Shown: positions 11,576 to 24,235, numbered from the stretch's first letter. The stretch is DNA of 64,000 nt from Amyloporia xantha (GCA_036971615.1 JAYKKR010000032.1:248001-312000); one strand, 5' to 3'. Numbers and translations are program-made. Notes: generated from the letters alone by a model not told the origin.

Positions 11576-13020
11576 GCTGAGTTGACGTAAGAAGCCCTTC
11601 AAAACGGGTGAGTTTTAAACTGGTCGCGAGAGACCTGTTTCAGTTGACGAGGGGAAAGTACGGTCGAACGCGTGTTACAGCAACAGAGCGTGTCATTACA
11701 TGCTGCGGGTGTGCGCTTCGTTGTTACCGGTGGGTAAGGAGACGAACGTACGTGAGTAGAATCGGTCATCGTCTTGTCGCGTGTGTTGCGGGAAAGTCCT
11801 CGCGACGAGCAGGAGGAAGCCAGAGCGTGGTTATGATTCATAGAGATCGAGCGGGCGAATGGTAGAAGGAAACATCAGGCTATGGAGTACTTGTCGTTCA
11901 AAGTAGGAGAGACTTTCGCCCATGGTCAACCTGCCACACTGTTTGTTCCGACTCCACTACATTGCGAAGGTAGGCACCCGCTCGTAATGACATCTTCAGG
12001 GTGTGCGAACAGTCATCGTCAGCAAGCGCGTTCACGAGGAGGTCAGAATTGACACAGCAAATTCCAACTATCGTCAACGTCGGTAGCTAAGGGCTGGCCT
12101 TAAGTGCCGAGCTCGGCGTCGCGCAGTCTGGAATTCCGCGACTCTGCGCCACGTCTGCTACACCATCACGTGCCTAGATTATTACCGGTAAGGCAATCTA
12201 TACCGATTTTTCGTTGGGATCTGCCCTCTCTCCTGGCGAGATTGTGAACATGTTCGGAGTAAGTATGCACGTCCACGCGAGCAACACAGCGCTCGTGTTG
12301 AGATGTGGACTATGTGCTATTGTCATACTGCATGACTCGCGTGCTCCGATCTTCGATTTGAATTCGTCCTTGTATCTATATGGCTGGCGAAGAGTCAGTT
12401 CGCACCGGTATTTCGCTCTCTCTCGAACTCTGAGGTGGGCGGGACAACTAGGCAACCACTAAAAACGCAACGGTCAGGATTATCGTAAAGCAGTTATATT
12501 TTTGTATTGACTAATCGAGTGTTCGTCAGAAACACATTGTTGAGTCGGAGAGGTACTCATCATGAATGATTCCTATGTATGTGACGGTATGTATGTAGTA
12601 ATGTTATCAAGTCGGTAAGGCGATTCTCGGAAAGGAATGAGATCTGTGACATGCATGCTTACCACCCTGCTCGTATGACGTAAACGGTTTTACCATCGCG
12701 TGAAGGTCAAGCACCGGTTTGTTGCTTATTTTCAAATTTCGTCACAAAGGTTGGGCAAAGAATGTGTCCGGTCTCGCTTCCGTCGTCATTCTCGGCGCGG
12801 TGAGGTTTCCATCGTATATATTGTAGCCGAACACCTCGCTGCTACAGAGGCTGAGTTTCGCGGTCGTCGTTATACTGCGATTGTCGCATTATTATCAACG
12901 GTTTGGGTGCGTCGTTACTGTTACTTTCACTACACACTGACTCGAATTTCCTTACTACACAAGCGTTGGTGTCAGTCACGCAGTATTATACAATCACGCT
13001 GCTCCGAACTTCGCGTGCAA
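11576..13020. other. Intergenic DNA
   Basis: No supported gene. The minus-strand frame 11599-11841 (MTDSTHVRSSPYPPV) could be an extra 5' exon of the HMG-box gene but has no splice support that I can defend. The rest shows only short shadow frames. Confidence 0.35.
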
Positions 13021-14216
13021 TGAGACACGCGCACGTGCCTCAAGAGTTGATCGACAAGATTATAGATGACGTTGGTACAAGTGGCGATCGGGCTTCAATA
13101 GCAGCGTGCTCGCTCACGTGTCATGCCTGGCTGCATCGTAGCCGGACACATATTCACGCCACATTGGCTATATCGCCCACTACTCGTGTGCGACGACTGA
13201 ATGAAATCTATATCTCCCCCCTTGCCGACTATATCCGCGAGCTTCATATCACGTGCCGCGGACCACGCCGCTTCGCGCACGACGCTTTAATAGCTGCATG
13301 CGCGCTCCTTCGATGCTTACAGCGCGTAAAGGTGTTGGTCATAGAAGGCTTAACATGGGGCGCGTTACCACGGTTTTCCAGAGACACGCTCCTTACCCAG
13401 TTTGCGGACTCGGCGACGGAACTAACAATGTCAGATTGTTCATTTTGGCACACGAGCGACTTTTTGCACTTTCTAGGAGTCTTCCGTGGCATCACGTCTA
13501 TCACAGTAACGCACTCGAGATGGCACCGTCTGAACGACATTGGCATGTCCTTGCATGGCGGGCGTGCGATTCAACTCGATCGTCTGGTGGTCGGGGATAA
13601 TTGTACATTCCCCAACGTTGTTGCTAGGTGGGCCAGCGTTGACCGGACGATATGTTCAATTCGACGCATCCATTTCACATGGCATCGAGAATCGGTGGAC
13701 GACCTATCTGCCTTGGTACGAGCGGCGGGATCATCTTTAAAACACTTATCGTTGATGCTCGACAACGGTCGATGGCTTCCATCCACGAGTAAGTTTGCGT
13801 ATATGACATTTATCGTCAACGAAACTTACTTGCTAGACCTTCATATACCGGCAATCGATATTAGTCAAAACGTACAATTGCGCACTCTGTGCTTAATGTT
13901 TCGACAAGGCAGTAGCCAATTCACATCCCTGACGTGGATATCAGAAACATTATTAACTCTGATGTCGACCGATATCGCATACGTTGATATTCGAATCGAG
14001 CTTATGTCTCGAAGGCAACTGGCGGACGTTAACTGGCGTATGGTCGATTCGATCCTTGGGGACAGTCGCCTATCCGGTATAATACGTGTGCAGGTGGAGT
14101 TGACTGTATGGGACGTTAGATCCAGTAATAGGTACGGCACGCTGGAAACGGACGAGATTTCGCAGGACATGCCAGCACTAACAGCTCGGGGTGTTCTAAA
14201 TGTGATCGTGATGTAA
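13021..14216 (+). CDS. F-box/LRR-like protein
   Basis: A single open frame of about 398 residues from the ATG at 13021; the frame is open further upstream but this start begins the domain. The N-terminus HVPQELIDKIIDDV, then ACSLTCHAWLHRSRTHI, is a typical Agaricomycete F-box, the module that docks on Skp1 in SCF ubiquitin ligases. The remainder alternates hydrophobic strands and helices (SATELTMSDCSFW, GITSITVTHSRW, SSLKHLSLML), as in degenerate leucine-rich repeats used for substrate recognition. It stops at 14214-14216. These proteins form very large, fast-evolving families in mushrooms, so the substrate cannot be inferred. Confidence 0.7.
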
Positions 14217-14641
14217 CACGTAGCCGATGAGTTGTTCTACATATGTATTTTACTCCACCGTCGGCCCCGCCGAAACGTGTGATAGCTAGCATACTCGTCA
14301 CTCACAGTCGTTGTTTGTTTATTCTGCATGCGTTGTTCGTGCTTCGCGTACTGTGTATACACAAGTCGAGTTTCATTAAGTAAGGTTCGCGTACAAAAGT
14401 CTTATGGACACGTTGAGACTGTGTTATTCTACTAGTAAATCGCACCAGGAGATGAACGCGCGTATGTATGTATAGATTATCTGCGAGTGATAGATTCATT
14501 ATACAGTTTAAACAGTATGTCGAATATTAAATTCTTTATCACTCGTTATTTCTAAGAAACGTTCGCATTCAAATGGATAAACGGGTTCCTGTATCAAACG
14601 ACAATGAATACGTAGGCAGATGTCGTAAATAAGAAGTTATG

Positions 14642-16591
14642 TCAAAGGGATGTATGATCGCGAAATGAACGCCTCTCCAATTCTGCGCCGACTAGCATGA
14701 CAAATGGGTCGGGCGAACCCGTCACAGCGCCAACATAGGTCAGTTTTCCGGTGACCATAATGACAGTGCCATCGACGTGCGAACGGGTTATTTTCCATGA
14801 CCACCGTACAGCGTCCGATACCACGAAAGGCGTGATCGGATACCATACAAATTCGTTCAGCGTAGGACAACATTCTGCTATATATCGTACAGACTGTGCA
14901 ACCATCGGGTTGTGACGCGTTTCCCAGGCTTGCATCAACAAGTGGGGATCGTCAGCTGCGTTGTCCAAATCGACGTCATCCCCTAATACTGTTTGTACTC
15001 CACTCACTGTACTTTCGACGTACTCGTCGGATAAGTGGTCTCGTATGTGGTCGAGCGTGATTGTACTAGCCACGAGGGGTGAACGTCGAAGAGGATGTCC
15101 ATCATCCTCGTCGTCGTCATCATACAGGTCTGTCGGATAGCGCCGCAGAGTGATTGGAGGCACGACGTCATCTATCAACCAACCGACAGAAAGATCGTTT
15201 TCTGACCATCGCCACTGACGATGATATTCCCAACTCAATGTTAATGATTGCAGCGAGGTCCAGGATCTCAGAAGTTCACCAAGGTCCTCCTTTAACCTCT
15301 CGATTAGATATATGATGTCAGATAGGGCTGACACAGCTCACCATAAAGTCCATGAACGTGTCTTGCTCTTGTGTCATTCCAATGGCGACTCGAAGGCATA
15401 TCACGTTAGATAGTCGATCGGCAAGGTGAAAGACGTCAAGAACGGTAGAGGGGGGGAGATGAGGCAACTGTAACTGGCGGCGTATTGCGATTGCAAGGGA
15501 TGTCGCGACAAACGGACGTTTTGTCGAAGATGGATTACACGTCTGCTCTTCAAGCGAAGACGGTGACAAGCATCGTGTAAACGCGAGCGCGTTCGCTAGG
15601 CAGAAAGAGTAGGCTAAATCGTGCCCCGTCCCTCGCCAATAAGTCGGGTCATCGTATTGTATGACACGTCCGCTCCGTCCACCAGGCATGTCTGGTAGAT
15701 TCTCCGCATACACGGCCTGGGCCGTGACAGGACTTTTCCAAGTGCCGGTACCCGTGATAAGTTTCATCAACGCCGGCAGACCCAGCCGATAGGAACGCGG
15801 AAAACATAGGTTAACTTCCATTAAGGAACGGTGCTCCTCTATGAACGCATAGGTCCAATCTGGTCGAGAACTGGCGCCGTAAAGCGAGAACTTTTGCAGG
15901 TTAGGAAAGAAAATTCGACCCATGCAAGCATCCCACCACTGACTCCAAAGCTTGTCCTGTATACACAGGGACGTAACCGTCTCATAGGAGCACGAACGGG
16001 AGATGGTTGGTAGAGGCAGAGTCATGATATGGGACGGTAGACACAACCGCAATCGAATCGTGTGTAGTGAATGCCACGGGGCAATATCGGGAAATGCGCA
16101 GGACATAGCCCAGCATATATCCAGCTGCTGTAAATAGACGGAGCCCTGGAGTGCGGATACACAGTTTTGATTATAAACCGCGCTGTGAGAAGTAAAGTTG
16201 GTGAGGTGCGGCAGGGTGATGGCCATACGCGCGTCTTCTAAGAATTCGAGGCTCGCATGGAAGCCATTGCCGCCGGTCTCCCGTCCAATACATAATGATC
16301 TATATTTAGAAGGGGTCATAAAACGGAAAAAAATCTGGAGTGGAGCGTCACACACCGTACATCCCTGAGGTTGTATACAGAGTGTCCGCGGATTCGCTCC
16401 ATAGTCGGAATAAGTTGATCACTATGCCGAATATGCACTGTTTCAACAAGTAAAGGAAGCGCAAACGCACGAAATCTACGATTGAGGCGAGACATTGCAA
16501 ATACTAATCGATACCGACGCGGGGTCGAGTATTGCGAGCCGAATATGCGTACAATCATGAACAAGATGTCGTCTGGGAGATCGTCAAACAT
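14642..16591 (-). CDS. F-box-like protein with LRR region, paralogue of the gene at 36134-38125
   Basis: Three exons on the minus strand. Exon 1 (16591-16356) holds the F-box-like start MFDDLPDDILFMIVRIFG and ends at DVR. A GTGTGT donor at 16355 and an acceptor ending at 16301 lead to exon 2 (16300-15342), with LRR-like blocks (FFPNLQKFSLYG, HRSLMEVNLCFP, LPALMKLITGTG). The intron 15341-15299 leads to exon 3 (15298-14642), with an acidic patch (DDDDEDDG) and HPLLMQAWE-like and CPTLNEFVWYPI motifs. Splice positions and motifs match those of the gene at 36134-38125 (LMKLIDGSGSW, DPQVLMKAWEA, CPSLEEIDWHPI). The two are therefore diverged copies in opposite orientation. Confidence 0.7.
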
Positions 16592-18999
16592 GACTGAAAA
16601 TCGTCTTTGCGAGTGGTACGAGGTTTGACCGACTGCGTTTCCTCCCCCGTGGTAGATAGTTTATAGACTACCTCTCGTCAGGGTTCGCTCATCGAACATG
16701 TCGAGTAAGAAAGAGTTATTAAATCGTTATGTCAGAACCGCGGAACAACCCACGCAGAAATGTGTCAGGCGTGAGTGAACATAACAAAACACGAGAAATA
16801 CGACAGTTACACACGCATCGGAACGTCATTCGGACCCGTCATGTGGCTGACTACAGCGCCCGCACGTTATACAGAAACACATCAGTGAACAGTTATAGCA
16901 ATAATGCGTGTGGGGTGGAAAGGAAGTGAGTTGTTCAAAGTACGTAAGTATGTTATGTGAGAAGTGGGAGGAGCTGATACTAAGGCGTACCTTCTATTCA
17001 ACGACTCGAAGTAGCGCGTCGACGATTGCGACATCGCATGCATGCAGACCGAAAGATGATACGCCACAGACAATAATACCATAATGTGATTGCACATGAC
17101 GTACGCCAACAATGTAAGCAGCTGTGATAACAGTCAGCAAGTTTGACAGGTTAACCGGGCATGACCAACTATCGTGACACATAAGATGTAGCAGAAATCA
17201 GCAGACAAATTATCATGACACTTCGTATATCGCAGACATAGACGGACAATTCGTTATTAGGTGTTGCTCACTATACAGATAATGGCTCATTCTCATTATT
17301 AATGAGATTCGGAAGCAGAAGGCGGAGCGAACGTGCGCCCGAATTATAAATTACTCTTAATCACTTGAGTATTCAGCCGGAGAACCAGCGATATGAAGGA
17401 GAATACTCGGTTCGATCAGGTCTCGTTGCTCAGCGTGATGATGCGAGGTCATTGAAAAGTGGCCTTAGCGTGGTTTACAATATATGCCTGCATCGTCTAG
17501 TAGTGTAGCTCTAATTAAGGCTTGACTTCTACCCCCCTCGTAGGGACGTTTATCATCTCATTCAAATTGACGTAACGTCACCAAAATGACGTGCACGGTG
17601 CTCGTCCCGCGAAGCTGTGCCTCTTTATGTACGTAACGAAGGAACGATATACGTCCCGGGAGTAAAGTACAACACACGGTTCCTACAGTGCTGCGACCGC
17701 CGAGATGGTTTAAGTTATACTGTAAGAAGAATTAGAGGTAGCTGACAGCTTAGATCGTATACACTCACTAGATGTTCGGTAAATTCGTCGACCCATTCGG
17801 TCCTCGCACTTCGCCGGAAAATCATACTGCTTTGCATCGAGGAAGCGATCGTATCCTGTGCAAGATACAATATTGTAGATACCAAAGGCGAATGCGATTG
17901 AGGTGCTCACGGCTACATCATTCCTGGCAGCCTCGCACGAGCACTCGTTTTGCGTGCTATAACTAGAAGGAAACGCGGATGATAGATTCGAATCCAAGTG
18001 TAAATAACACAAGTTCCCACCAGCGGCTATGCGCGATGAGACAATGGCTGATGAAGCATTCGCGCTCATTAGAGGCACGGTTTCACAAGGTAATGGTGAC
18101 GGCGGCATATATGTAAACCGTTAGTGAGGTAGTGTTGCCGGGTCGAACGAATTGAAACTTGATTTATACTGATATGGAGTAGCATTGCGAGAGGATGGAC
18201 GTTGTGGGTTATAGTATGCGTAAATAGGCTTATTCCTGAGATAGCAGCCTGCGCGTCGGCGCAGAAGCATTGATACAAGACGAACAGCCAATCTGTTTAC
18301 TTCGCTTCCGATCTCATCGGATCTGAGCGATTGCGGAGTTGGGCGTTCAGCGGCTGCTATCCACCGAACACCTCTAGCGGTATTCTATCTTTCAGCCCTT
18401 TCTGTATGCACCCTGTACTGGATTAGCTACAGGAAGGGACGGTGGGTAGCAATGCTATTCTCCTGCTAGTGGTGTATCGTCAGAACGAGAGAACGATGTT
18501 CTCATATCTCTTACACACACTCTCTGTGTTTCTGATTTTCTCTGCTTGGCCGAATTCGAAGGTGTTTACACGCTCACTGTTGAGTCTCACTGGCACGTCG
18601 TCGGCAGGCATTGCTGCTAAAAGAGGCAGACAGTTGTCGTCACTGTTGCCGCGTTGTTCACGTGTGGGATGATCGAACATTCACTCTACGGTCTGGCATT
18701 CACGGTAATCGGCATCGCATAATCAAAATTTTTGACCGACATGTTGCGCCGCAAGTCGTCTTAACGATTGCCCGCATTGACCTGTAAGCCAACAGGGTAG
18801 ATATCCACCCTTAACTACACGAAAACCGCCTTATATTAATACAGGCCTCTGTTGAACCTTGAACATCCCCCAACACAGCACGCCTCTTGAGGGCGTAATT
18901 GGTACACCTGTTATCCATGTACCTTGGCGTTTCATCGTTCGTCTGTCAGCAGCAAACATTTTCTGTCCCTCACCTGAACGCTTACACAGTAAGCATGAG
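16592..18999. other. Intergenic DNA, no secure gene
   Basis: No recognisable domain. The longest frame (minus, 17710-18108, 132 codons) has no family resemblance and no splice partners that I could confirm. A short frame at 18496-18672 (plus) begins with a hydrophobic, signal-peptide-like stretch (MFSYLLHTLSVFLIFSAW). It is too weak to call. Confidence 0.35.
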
Positions 19000-19360
19000 T
19001 CATTCTTTCCTTCCTTCACACTCCACGTAATACAGTATACGTAACAACAATTTGTCCGTTGCGGTTTGTCCCAACTCATGTGTCATGATGATTATCACAG
19101 TCTTATCTAACGATCCCGCTTGCACAACCATAAGGACTAAGGTCAGCATTGTTATATCGTCACACGAACCCGTTTCCACCCGTATGAGGGCACGGACACG
19201 GCATTGCTTCAGGTCGGGCATAGCACATGCTATTCTTCCAATGCGCGACGATGTAAGCTCTCCCACGTACTGCCGTCACATATGCGTCATCGTGGTTGTC
19301 AAACAATAAGAGTATCGTATCGAAGTGAATCGGCGTCGCATGCCAGCTTCTGACGTACAT
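19000..19360 (-). pseudogene. Possible decayed SF2/RecQ-like helicase fragment
   Basis: The minus frame reads RVRALIRVETGSCDD, then DKTVIIIMTHELGQTATDK. The layout resembles helicase motif I (normally GSGKT, here GSCDD) followed by motif Ia. If the resemblance is real, the Walker A lysine is lost and the piece is non-functional. The fragment lies just left of the retrotransposon insertion. This is a weak call from two short motifs; it could be chance. Confidence 0.2.
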
Positions 19361-20151
19361 TGCAAGTCGCTAGTTTATCTGGTGAAATTTCATGTAAAGT
19401 AGTAAGAAATACACCGTCCTAGAAACTGGTGTTGCCATATATCTACATAGTAAGTGAGGGGAGGCTCACTTATGTAGTACATACTACTTGTACAAGATGT
19501 TCTTTGATATTTTTATCATGCATTGCATACCCAACCGGCTATATCGCTTAATACGATACGCTCAAGGGATGAATGCTGTAGAGCTGCTGCCATGGACGCG
19601 CGCTGATACGACCTACGAAACCCTAACCCCTAACCTGGGTGCGACCTAAAGGGACTAGAGAGACGAATTATAGTCTTAGTGAGAGGGGAGTTAGCAGCAA
19701 GGTGTCCCGCGGTTCGAGTGAACACGAGAAACGCCTTCGAAGAGGCTACGAAGACTAGGGAACGATACGATGTAGCTCGACACGTCGTCGAAGCTACTCG
19801 AAGACTGTAGGTAGTTAGCGGGACTCGGTAGAGACGATCGAAGCTCGATAGAGCTCTTCGATGTATCGTAGAAGGAATAGAAATGATTCGAAAGGGAGGA
19901 CTTAGCTATAACGCGGTTCGAGGCGCAACGCAGTTCTTCGGCGGTAGTTGAAGGCGATCGTAAGATCAGAGGTTCGTTGAAACGGTATCGACGAACAGAC
20001 ACAGTAACGAGGTTTCGAAGTAACGCAGCGAAGAACGAAGTGACGCAGTAGAGGACTTTAGACGCAGGGCGAACTCGACTTATGAGCTCTGAACTCGAGG
20101 GGGAAAAGGAACTTGTATTTGGGAGAGAAATACGACATGTTTTATACTACG

Positions 20152-20340
20152 ACACCAACTTATGTATACCTGGTGCACCAACTGACGGATAGGCCTACGG
20201 ACGGTTATGCACCAGGCAGCGCTTCTGCCTGCCCGCTGGTGCATCAGTTCCTGGGCTATCTCCGGACCCTCCGGGGCCTCCTCCCTTTCGCCGTAGGGTC
20301 CCCTCGGCATCACGGCTTATTACCATATGTAGTAAGTATC
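20152..20340 (+). repeat. Left terminal inverted repeat of foldback element
   Basis: Begins ACACCAACTTATGTA and continues through GGTGCACCAACTGACGG to GGCATCACGGCTTATTAC. It pairs with 23505-23695 with only about ten mismatches over the conserved 165 bp. Confidence 0.85.
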
Positions 20341-20499
20341 TATTATAAAGGCCTTAATCTACAGCGAAATTTGTATTTTGATGCCACAGACTCATTTGGG
20401 CACTAAAAATTGTATTAAAATAGGGAAAAAATAGATTTTTAATTTTTCTTCAGTAGCTACAGGCTACAGCAATACAAATATGAAACATTGTAAATAACG

Positions 20500-21480
20500 G
20501 GGGGCGAGCCAGCGTGCGAGCGCAGCTCGAGCGAGCGCCGACGGGGAACCGAACGTAGCCGGGGACCGGGCGAGCGAGCGGGGGCAGGGAATCGAGCGAG
20601 CGAGCAGGGGCGGGGTTCGAGCGAGCGCGGACAGGGGATCGAGAGAGCAAGCAGGGGCGGGGGAGCGAGCGCGGGGGAAGCGAGCGCGGATCGAGCCAGC
20701 AGGGGCGGGGGAGCGAGCGCGGATTGAGTGAGCGAGCGCGGACGGGGAAGCGAGCGCGGACAGGGGATCGAGAGAGCAAGCAGGCGGGGGAGCGAGCGCG
20801 GACAGGGGATCAAGAGAGCAAGCAGGCGGGGGAGCGAGCGCGGACGGGGAAGCGAGCGCGGATCGAGCAAGCAGGGGCGGGGGAGCGAGCGCGGATCGAG
20901 CGAGCGAGCACGGACGGGGGAGCGAGTGCGGATCGAGCGAGCGAGCACGGACGGGGGAGCGAGCGCGGATCGAGTGAGCGCGGATCGAGTGAGCGCGGAT
21001 CGAGTGAGCGCGGATCGAGTGAGCGCGGATCGAGCGGGTCGACGGCGGGGCGAGCGAGCGGGGAGTGGGCGAGCGAGGGCACTGACGGGCAGCGCAGGAC
21101 CGATGGATGTGCTGGGGCGAGCACTAGCTGGAGCCCGCTGACGCCGTTGAAGGAGCGTCCTAGCAACAGCGCGGGGAGCGTCTGAGCAATGGGGGAGGGC
21201 AGCGTCACAGAAACGGGGAGAGTAGCGTCGGAGCGACGGGGAGGGCGGCGTCGGAGTGATGGGGAGGGCGGCGTCGGAGTGACGGGGAGGGGAGCATCCG
21301 AGCGATGGGGCGGGGAGCGTCCGAGCGATGGGGCGGGAGCGTCCTAGAGACGGGGTCGTGCAGCGTCGGAGCGACGGGGAGAGGAGAGTCCTAGCGAGGG
21401 GCGGGGAGAGAGTCGTGCAGCGTCGGAGCGACGGGGAGGGTAGCGTCGGAGCGACGAGGAGGGGAGTGTCCTAGCGACGG
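20500..21480. repeat. GC-rich minisatellite, left arm
   Basis: Purine-rich on the plus strand. Irregular tandem units are built from GAGCGAGCGCGGA and GGATCGAG words (20500-21050), then CGTCGGAGCGACGGGGAGG-type units of about 20-30 bp (21190-21480). The six-frame translations are low-complexity (RGSERG-type or PRSLPRP-type) and are not genes. Confidence 0.85.
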
Positions 21481-22439
21481 GGAGGGGGCATCAAGATAGG
21501 TCAGTGGTGTGAATACTACAGAAGGAAAAGAAAATGTTACTCACTTTTGAACACTGCTCACAGGCAGCAGCGGGACGACGACGACGCCGTCGTCGTGGTC
21601 GTCGTCGTCGAGCAGACACGAAAGCTGACGCGTCACCTGTGGCAGTCCGGGAAGTGCCGGCTTACCAAAACGGGAAGGCGTCTTAAACGTCTAACATTCG
21701 TCTTATGCATATTGCGAGTATCACTATGCTCTCAATAGTAGCTAAATCCTCCTAAAAATTCATATTAGAACAGTAAAGTAGTATTAAAATAAGCTCACCA
21801 AATTTGAGGGATGCAGGATGAAGAGTGCATGTACAGGGAGAGTCCCGAGTCGGCCGAGGCCTTGCGCAGCCAATCAGGTGGCGCGCTCAGCCAGGCGCGA
21901 CTCGATACTCGAAACGTTCACTAGCCTGCTTACACGGCCGTTTCGAACATCGCGGCCGCAAACGGTTACCTATCCATACCAAACCTAGACATAGTTTATT
22001 ATTATATACTCTACATTACAAATTCTATTTTATTCTACTATTGCATGGCTTAGTCCTACCAAAACATGCCAATCTTTCGGTTATTCTGAAGCCAAAATAG
22101 ATATGTTTTGTTTATAGCTCTCCAAGGAAGTGCAGGAACATCAAAAAAACTCACATATATACTTTTATATATATTCTGAGTACTCTACATGTCTTATGTA
22201 CGAAATATATTTGCTCAGGATGTTCGTACTCACTATTCAGCGCGAGTAGGACTTCAGCCACATGCCCAAATCGGGCATTTCGGCTGTTCCCGCACTGCGC
22301 GCCAACAGCGCCGCGTCACCGTGGGTCGTCTCCTCGACGTCGTCCACGGCGTCGACGACGTCCCGCTGCTGCCCAAGAGCAGCGTAATATAGTAAGTTTT
22401 CTATATTTCTTTCGTATTCTTTGGTTGCTGACCGGCCGT

Positions 22440-23340
22440 TTGCAACCGCAGCCCGACAGCGTACGTTCCGACTCCCCTGCCGACGCCCCTGCCTGCTCGA
22501 CGTCCGCCTCACGCCCACCCGCTGCACGCTCCACGACTCCGCTGCCCGCTGGCCATCCCTTCTGCGCGCTGCCCCCTGCGCGTACACGCTGCCCCTGCCG
22601 ACCGTCCACGCTGCGCCTGCCCGTGCAGGCTGACCCCGCCCGTACTCGCTGCGCGTACACGCTGCCCTTGCGCGTACACGCTGCTCCTGCGCGTACACGC
22701 TGCCCCTGCCCGTACTCGCTGTCCCCGCCCGCACACGCTGTGCCTGCCCGTCCCCGCTGCCCCTGCCCTTCCGCTGCACCCCCGCCGCTCGCCCGTCCGC
22801 TGCACCCCTGCCCCTCGCCCGTCCCGTCCACTGCTCGCCCGCCCGCTGCTCGCCCGCTGCACGTCAGCACGCCCACTGCATGTCAGCACGCCCGCCGCTC
22901 GCTCGTCCGCCGCTCGCTCGTCCGCCACTCGCTCGTCCGCTGCATGCTGCGCCCCCCATCCACGCTGCGCCCGCCCGCCCATGCTGCGTGCTGCGCCATG
23001 CACGCTGCCACGCCCGTACACGCTGCGCCGTGCCGCACATGCTGCTGTGCACGCTGCCCCTGCCCGTACACGCTTTCCCCGCCTGTCCACCGACTGTCCA
23101 TGCTGCCCCTACCCGTCCGCTGCTCGCTCGTCCGCCGCTCGCCGGTACACGCTGTGCAGCCCCGCCTGTACACGCTGCCCCTGTGCGTACATGCTGCCCC
23201 CGCCGTATATGCTACCCCTGCCCCCGCCCATGCACGCTGCCCCTGCCCCCGCCGTACGCGCGGTCCCCGCCGGTACGGGTTGCCCCCGCCGTACACGCTG
23301 TCCCCCCGTGCGCGCCACCCTTCCCTTCGCGCGCCCGCGC
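22440..23340. repeat. GC-rich minisatellite, right arm
   Basis: Pyrimidine-rich on the plus strand, mirroring the left arm. Units of CGTACACGCTGCCCCTGCC and CTCGTCCGCCGCTCG type run for about 900 bp. The long frames here (up to 313 codons) consist only of CPCRPSTL/ARTRC-type repeats and read open on both strands, as expected for a satellite without stop triplets. Confidence 0.85.
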
Positions 23341-23504
23341 ATTCGCTGGAGTATTACCGTATATAGATTCCCGTACCGCTGTACCCGTAGCTACTGAATC
23401 AAAAATAAAAATCTGTTTTTATTACCATTTTTGTACATTTTTCGGTGCCCAGGTAAGCCTGTGGCACCCGAAATATATATTGCACTATAAAAGTAATGAC
23501 CCAG

Positions 23505-23695
23505 AGCTGTAGCTACCAGATATAGTAATAAGCCGTGATGCCGGGGGGGCCCTACGGTGAAAGGGAGGAGGCCCCGGAGGGTCCGGAGGTAGCCCAGGAA
23601 TTGATGCACCAGCAGCCAGGCAGAAGCGCTGCCTGGTGCATAACCGTCCGTAGGCCCATCCGTCAGTTGGTGCACCATTAGTACATAAGCAGCTG
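23505..23695 (-). repeat. Right terminal inverted repeat of foldback element
   Basis: Complement of the left terminal repeat. It ends GTACATAAGCAGCTG next to the second ACTACG target copy at 23696-23701. Confidence 0.85.
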
Positions 23696-24235
23696 ACTAC
23701 GAAAGGAACGCTACGACTATCGAGAGTGGCACACTAGTACGAGTGGCTTTGTATTGTCCTACACGAGTCCGCCTCACTGAGTGGCACATATCGAGTCCAT
23801 CGGTCGAATGACATCATGCCGAACGCGGAGATGAAGAGAAACATACGAGACACTTCGGACCGATATCCGTCGTCGAAGGCACGCCGCGAGGCTCGATACC
23901 TAATCGGGAAAGACCGGATGCGTCGGTGTGGCACGAAGCGATGCACGCGATGGACGAGCGGCGTCGAGGGGCTCTATTGTTCGCCGAATGCGGAAGATGG
24001 TCCTGGATCTAAGAGCGAGGCCTCGGAACGACCGCACCGAGCTTCGAGCAAGCGTAGCAAACGGTCGAAGACGTCGAAGAGTGTCGAAGGGTACTGGGCG
24101 TCGGAAGTAACGTGCGTAGCATCGAAGGACGTCGAAGGCGAAATCGAAGACTTGGGTGACTGAGCCGAAGTGCCGGGCGGGATGCGAATGCCGAAAAGAG
24201 CTGTATCGGGGCCCAGAGGGGCTTGGCGCCTATCA

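Larger units (their letters stand above)
20152..23695. mobile_element. 3.54-kb foldback (long inverted-repeat) element with minisatellite arms
   Basis: Inserted in the 3' LTR with a 6-bp ACTACG target duplication. The outer roughly 170 bp of the two ends are about 94 percent alike in inverted orientation, sharing GGTGCACCAACTGACGG and TATGCACCAGGCAGCGCTTC. Weaker inverted similarity continues inwards: GCCACAG...GGGCAC and CAGTAGCTAC words at 20391-20465 against 23385-23480, and a GGCAGCAGCGGGACG block at 21565 against 22375. The two arms therefore face each other over most of the element. Each arm contains about 1 kb of GC-rich minisatellite. No transposase or other credible coding region was found, so it must move in trans or be an inactive relic. 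Confidence 0.8.
19604..24235 (-). repeat. 3' LTR, split by a foldback element
   Basis: LTR sequence occupies 19604-20151 and resumes at 23702-24235; together the parts equal the intact LTR at 32879-33960. The duplicated junction word ACTACG (20146-20151 and 23696-23701) marks the nested insertion. A telomere-like run of CCCTAA words lies at its left end (about 19619-19635). The 115-codon frame inside the right part occurs identically in the other LTR and is LTR sequence, not a host gene. Confidence 0.93.

Noticed and set aside
16592..18999. Kinase relic mirroring the one at 34 kb, expected if the F-box paralogues were a segmental inverted duplication
   Set aside because: I looked for GxGxxAT, HTDVKPDN-like and APE motifs on both strands and found none.
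20450..23512. Long open frames on both strands (up to 313 codons) in the GC-rich region
   Set aside because: They are stop-poor translations of minisatellite units, open in several frames at once and of extremely low complexity. They are arms of the foldback element, not genes.
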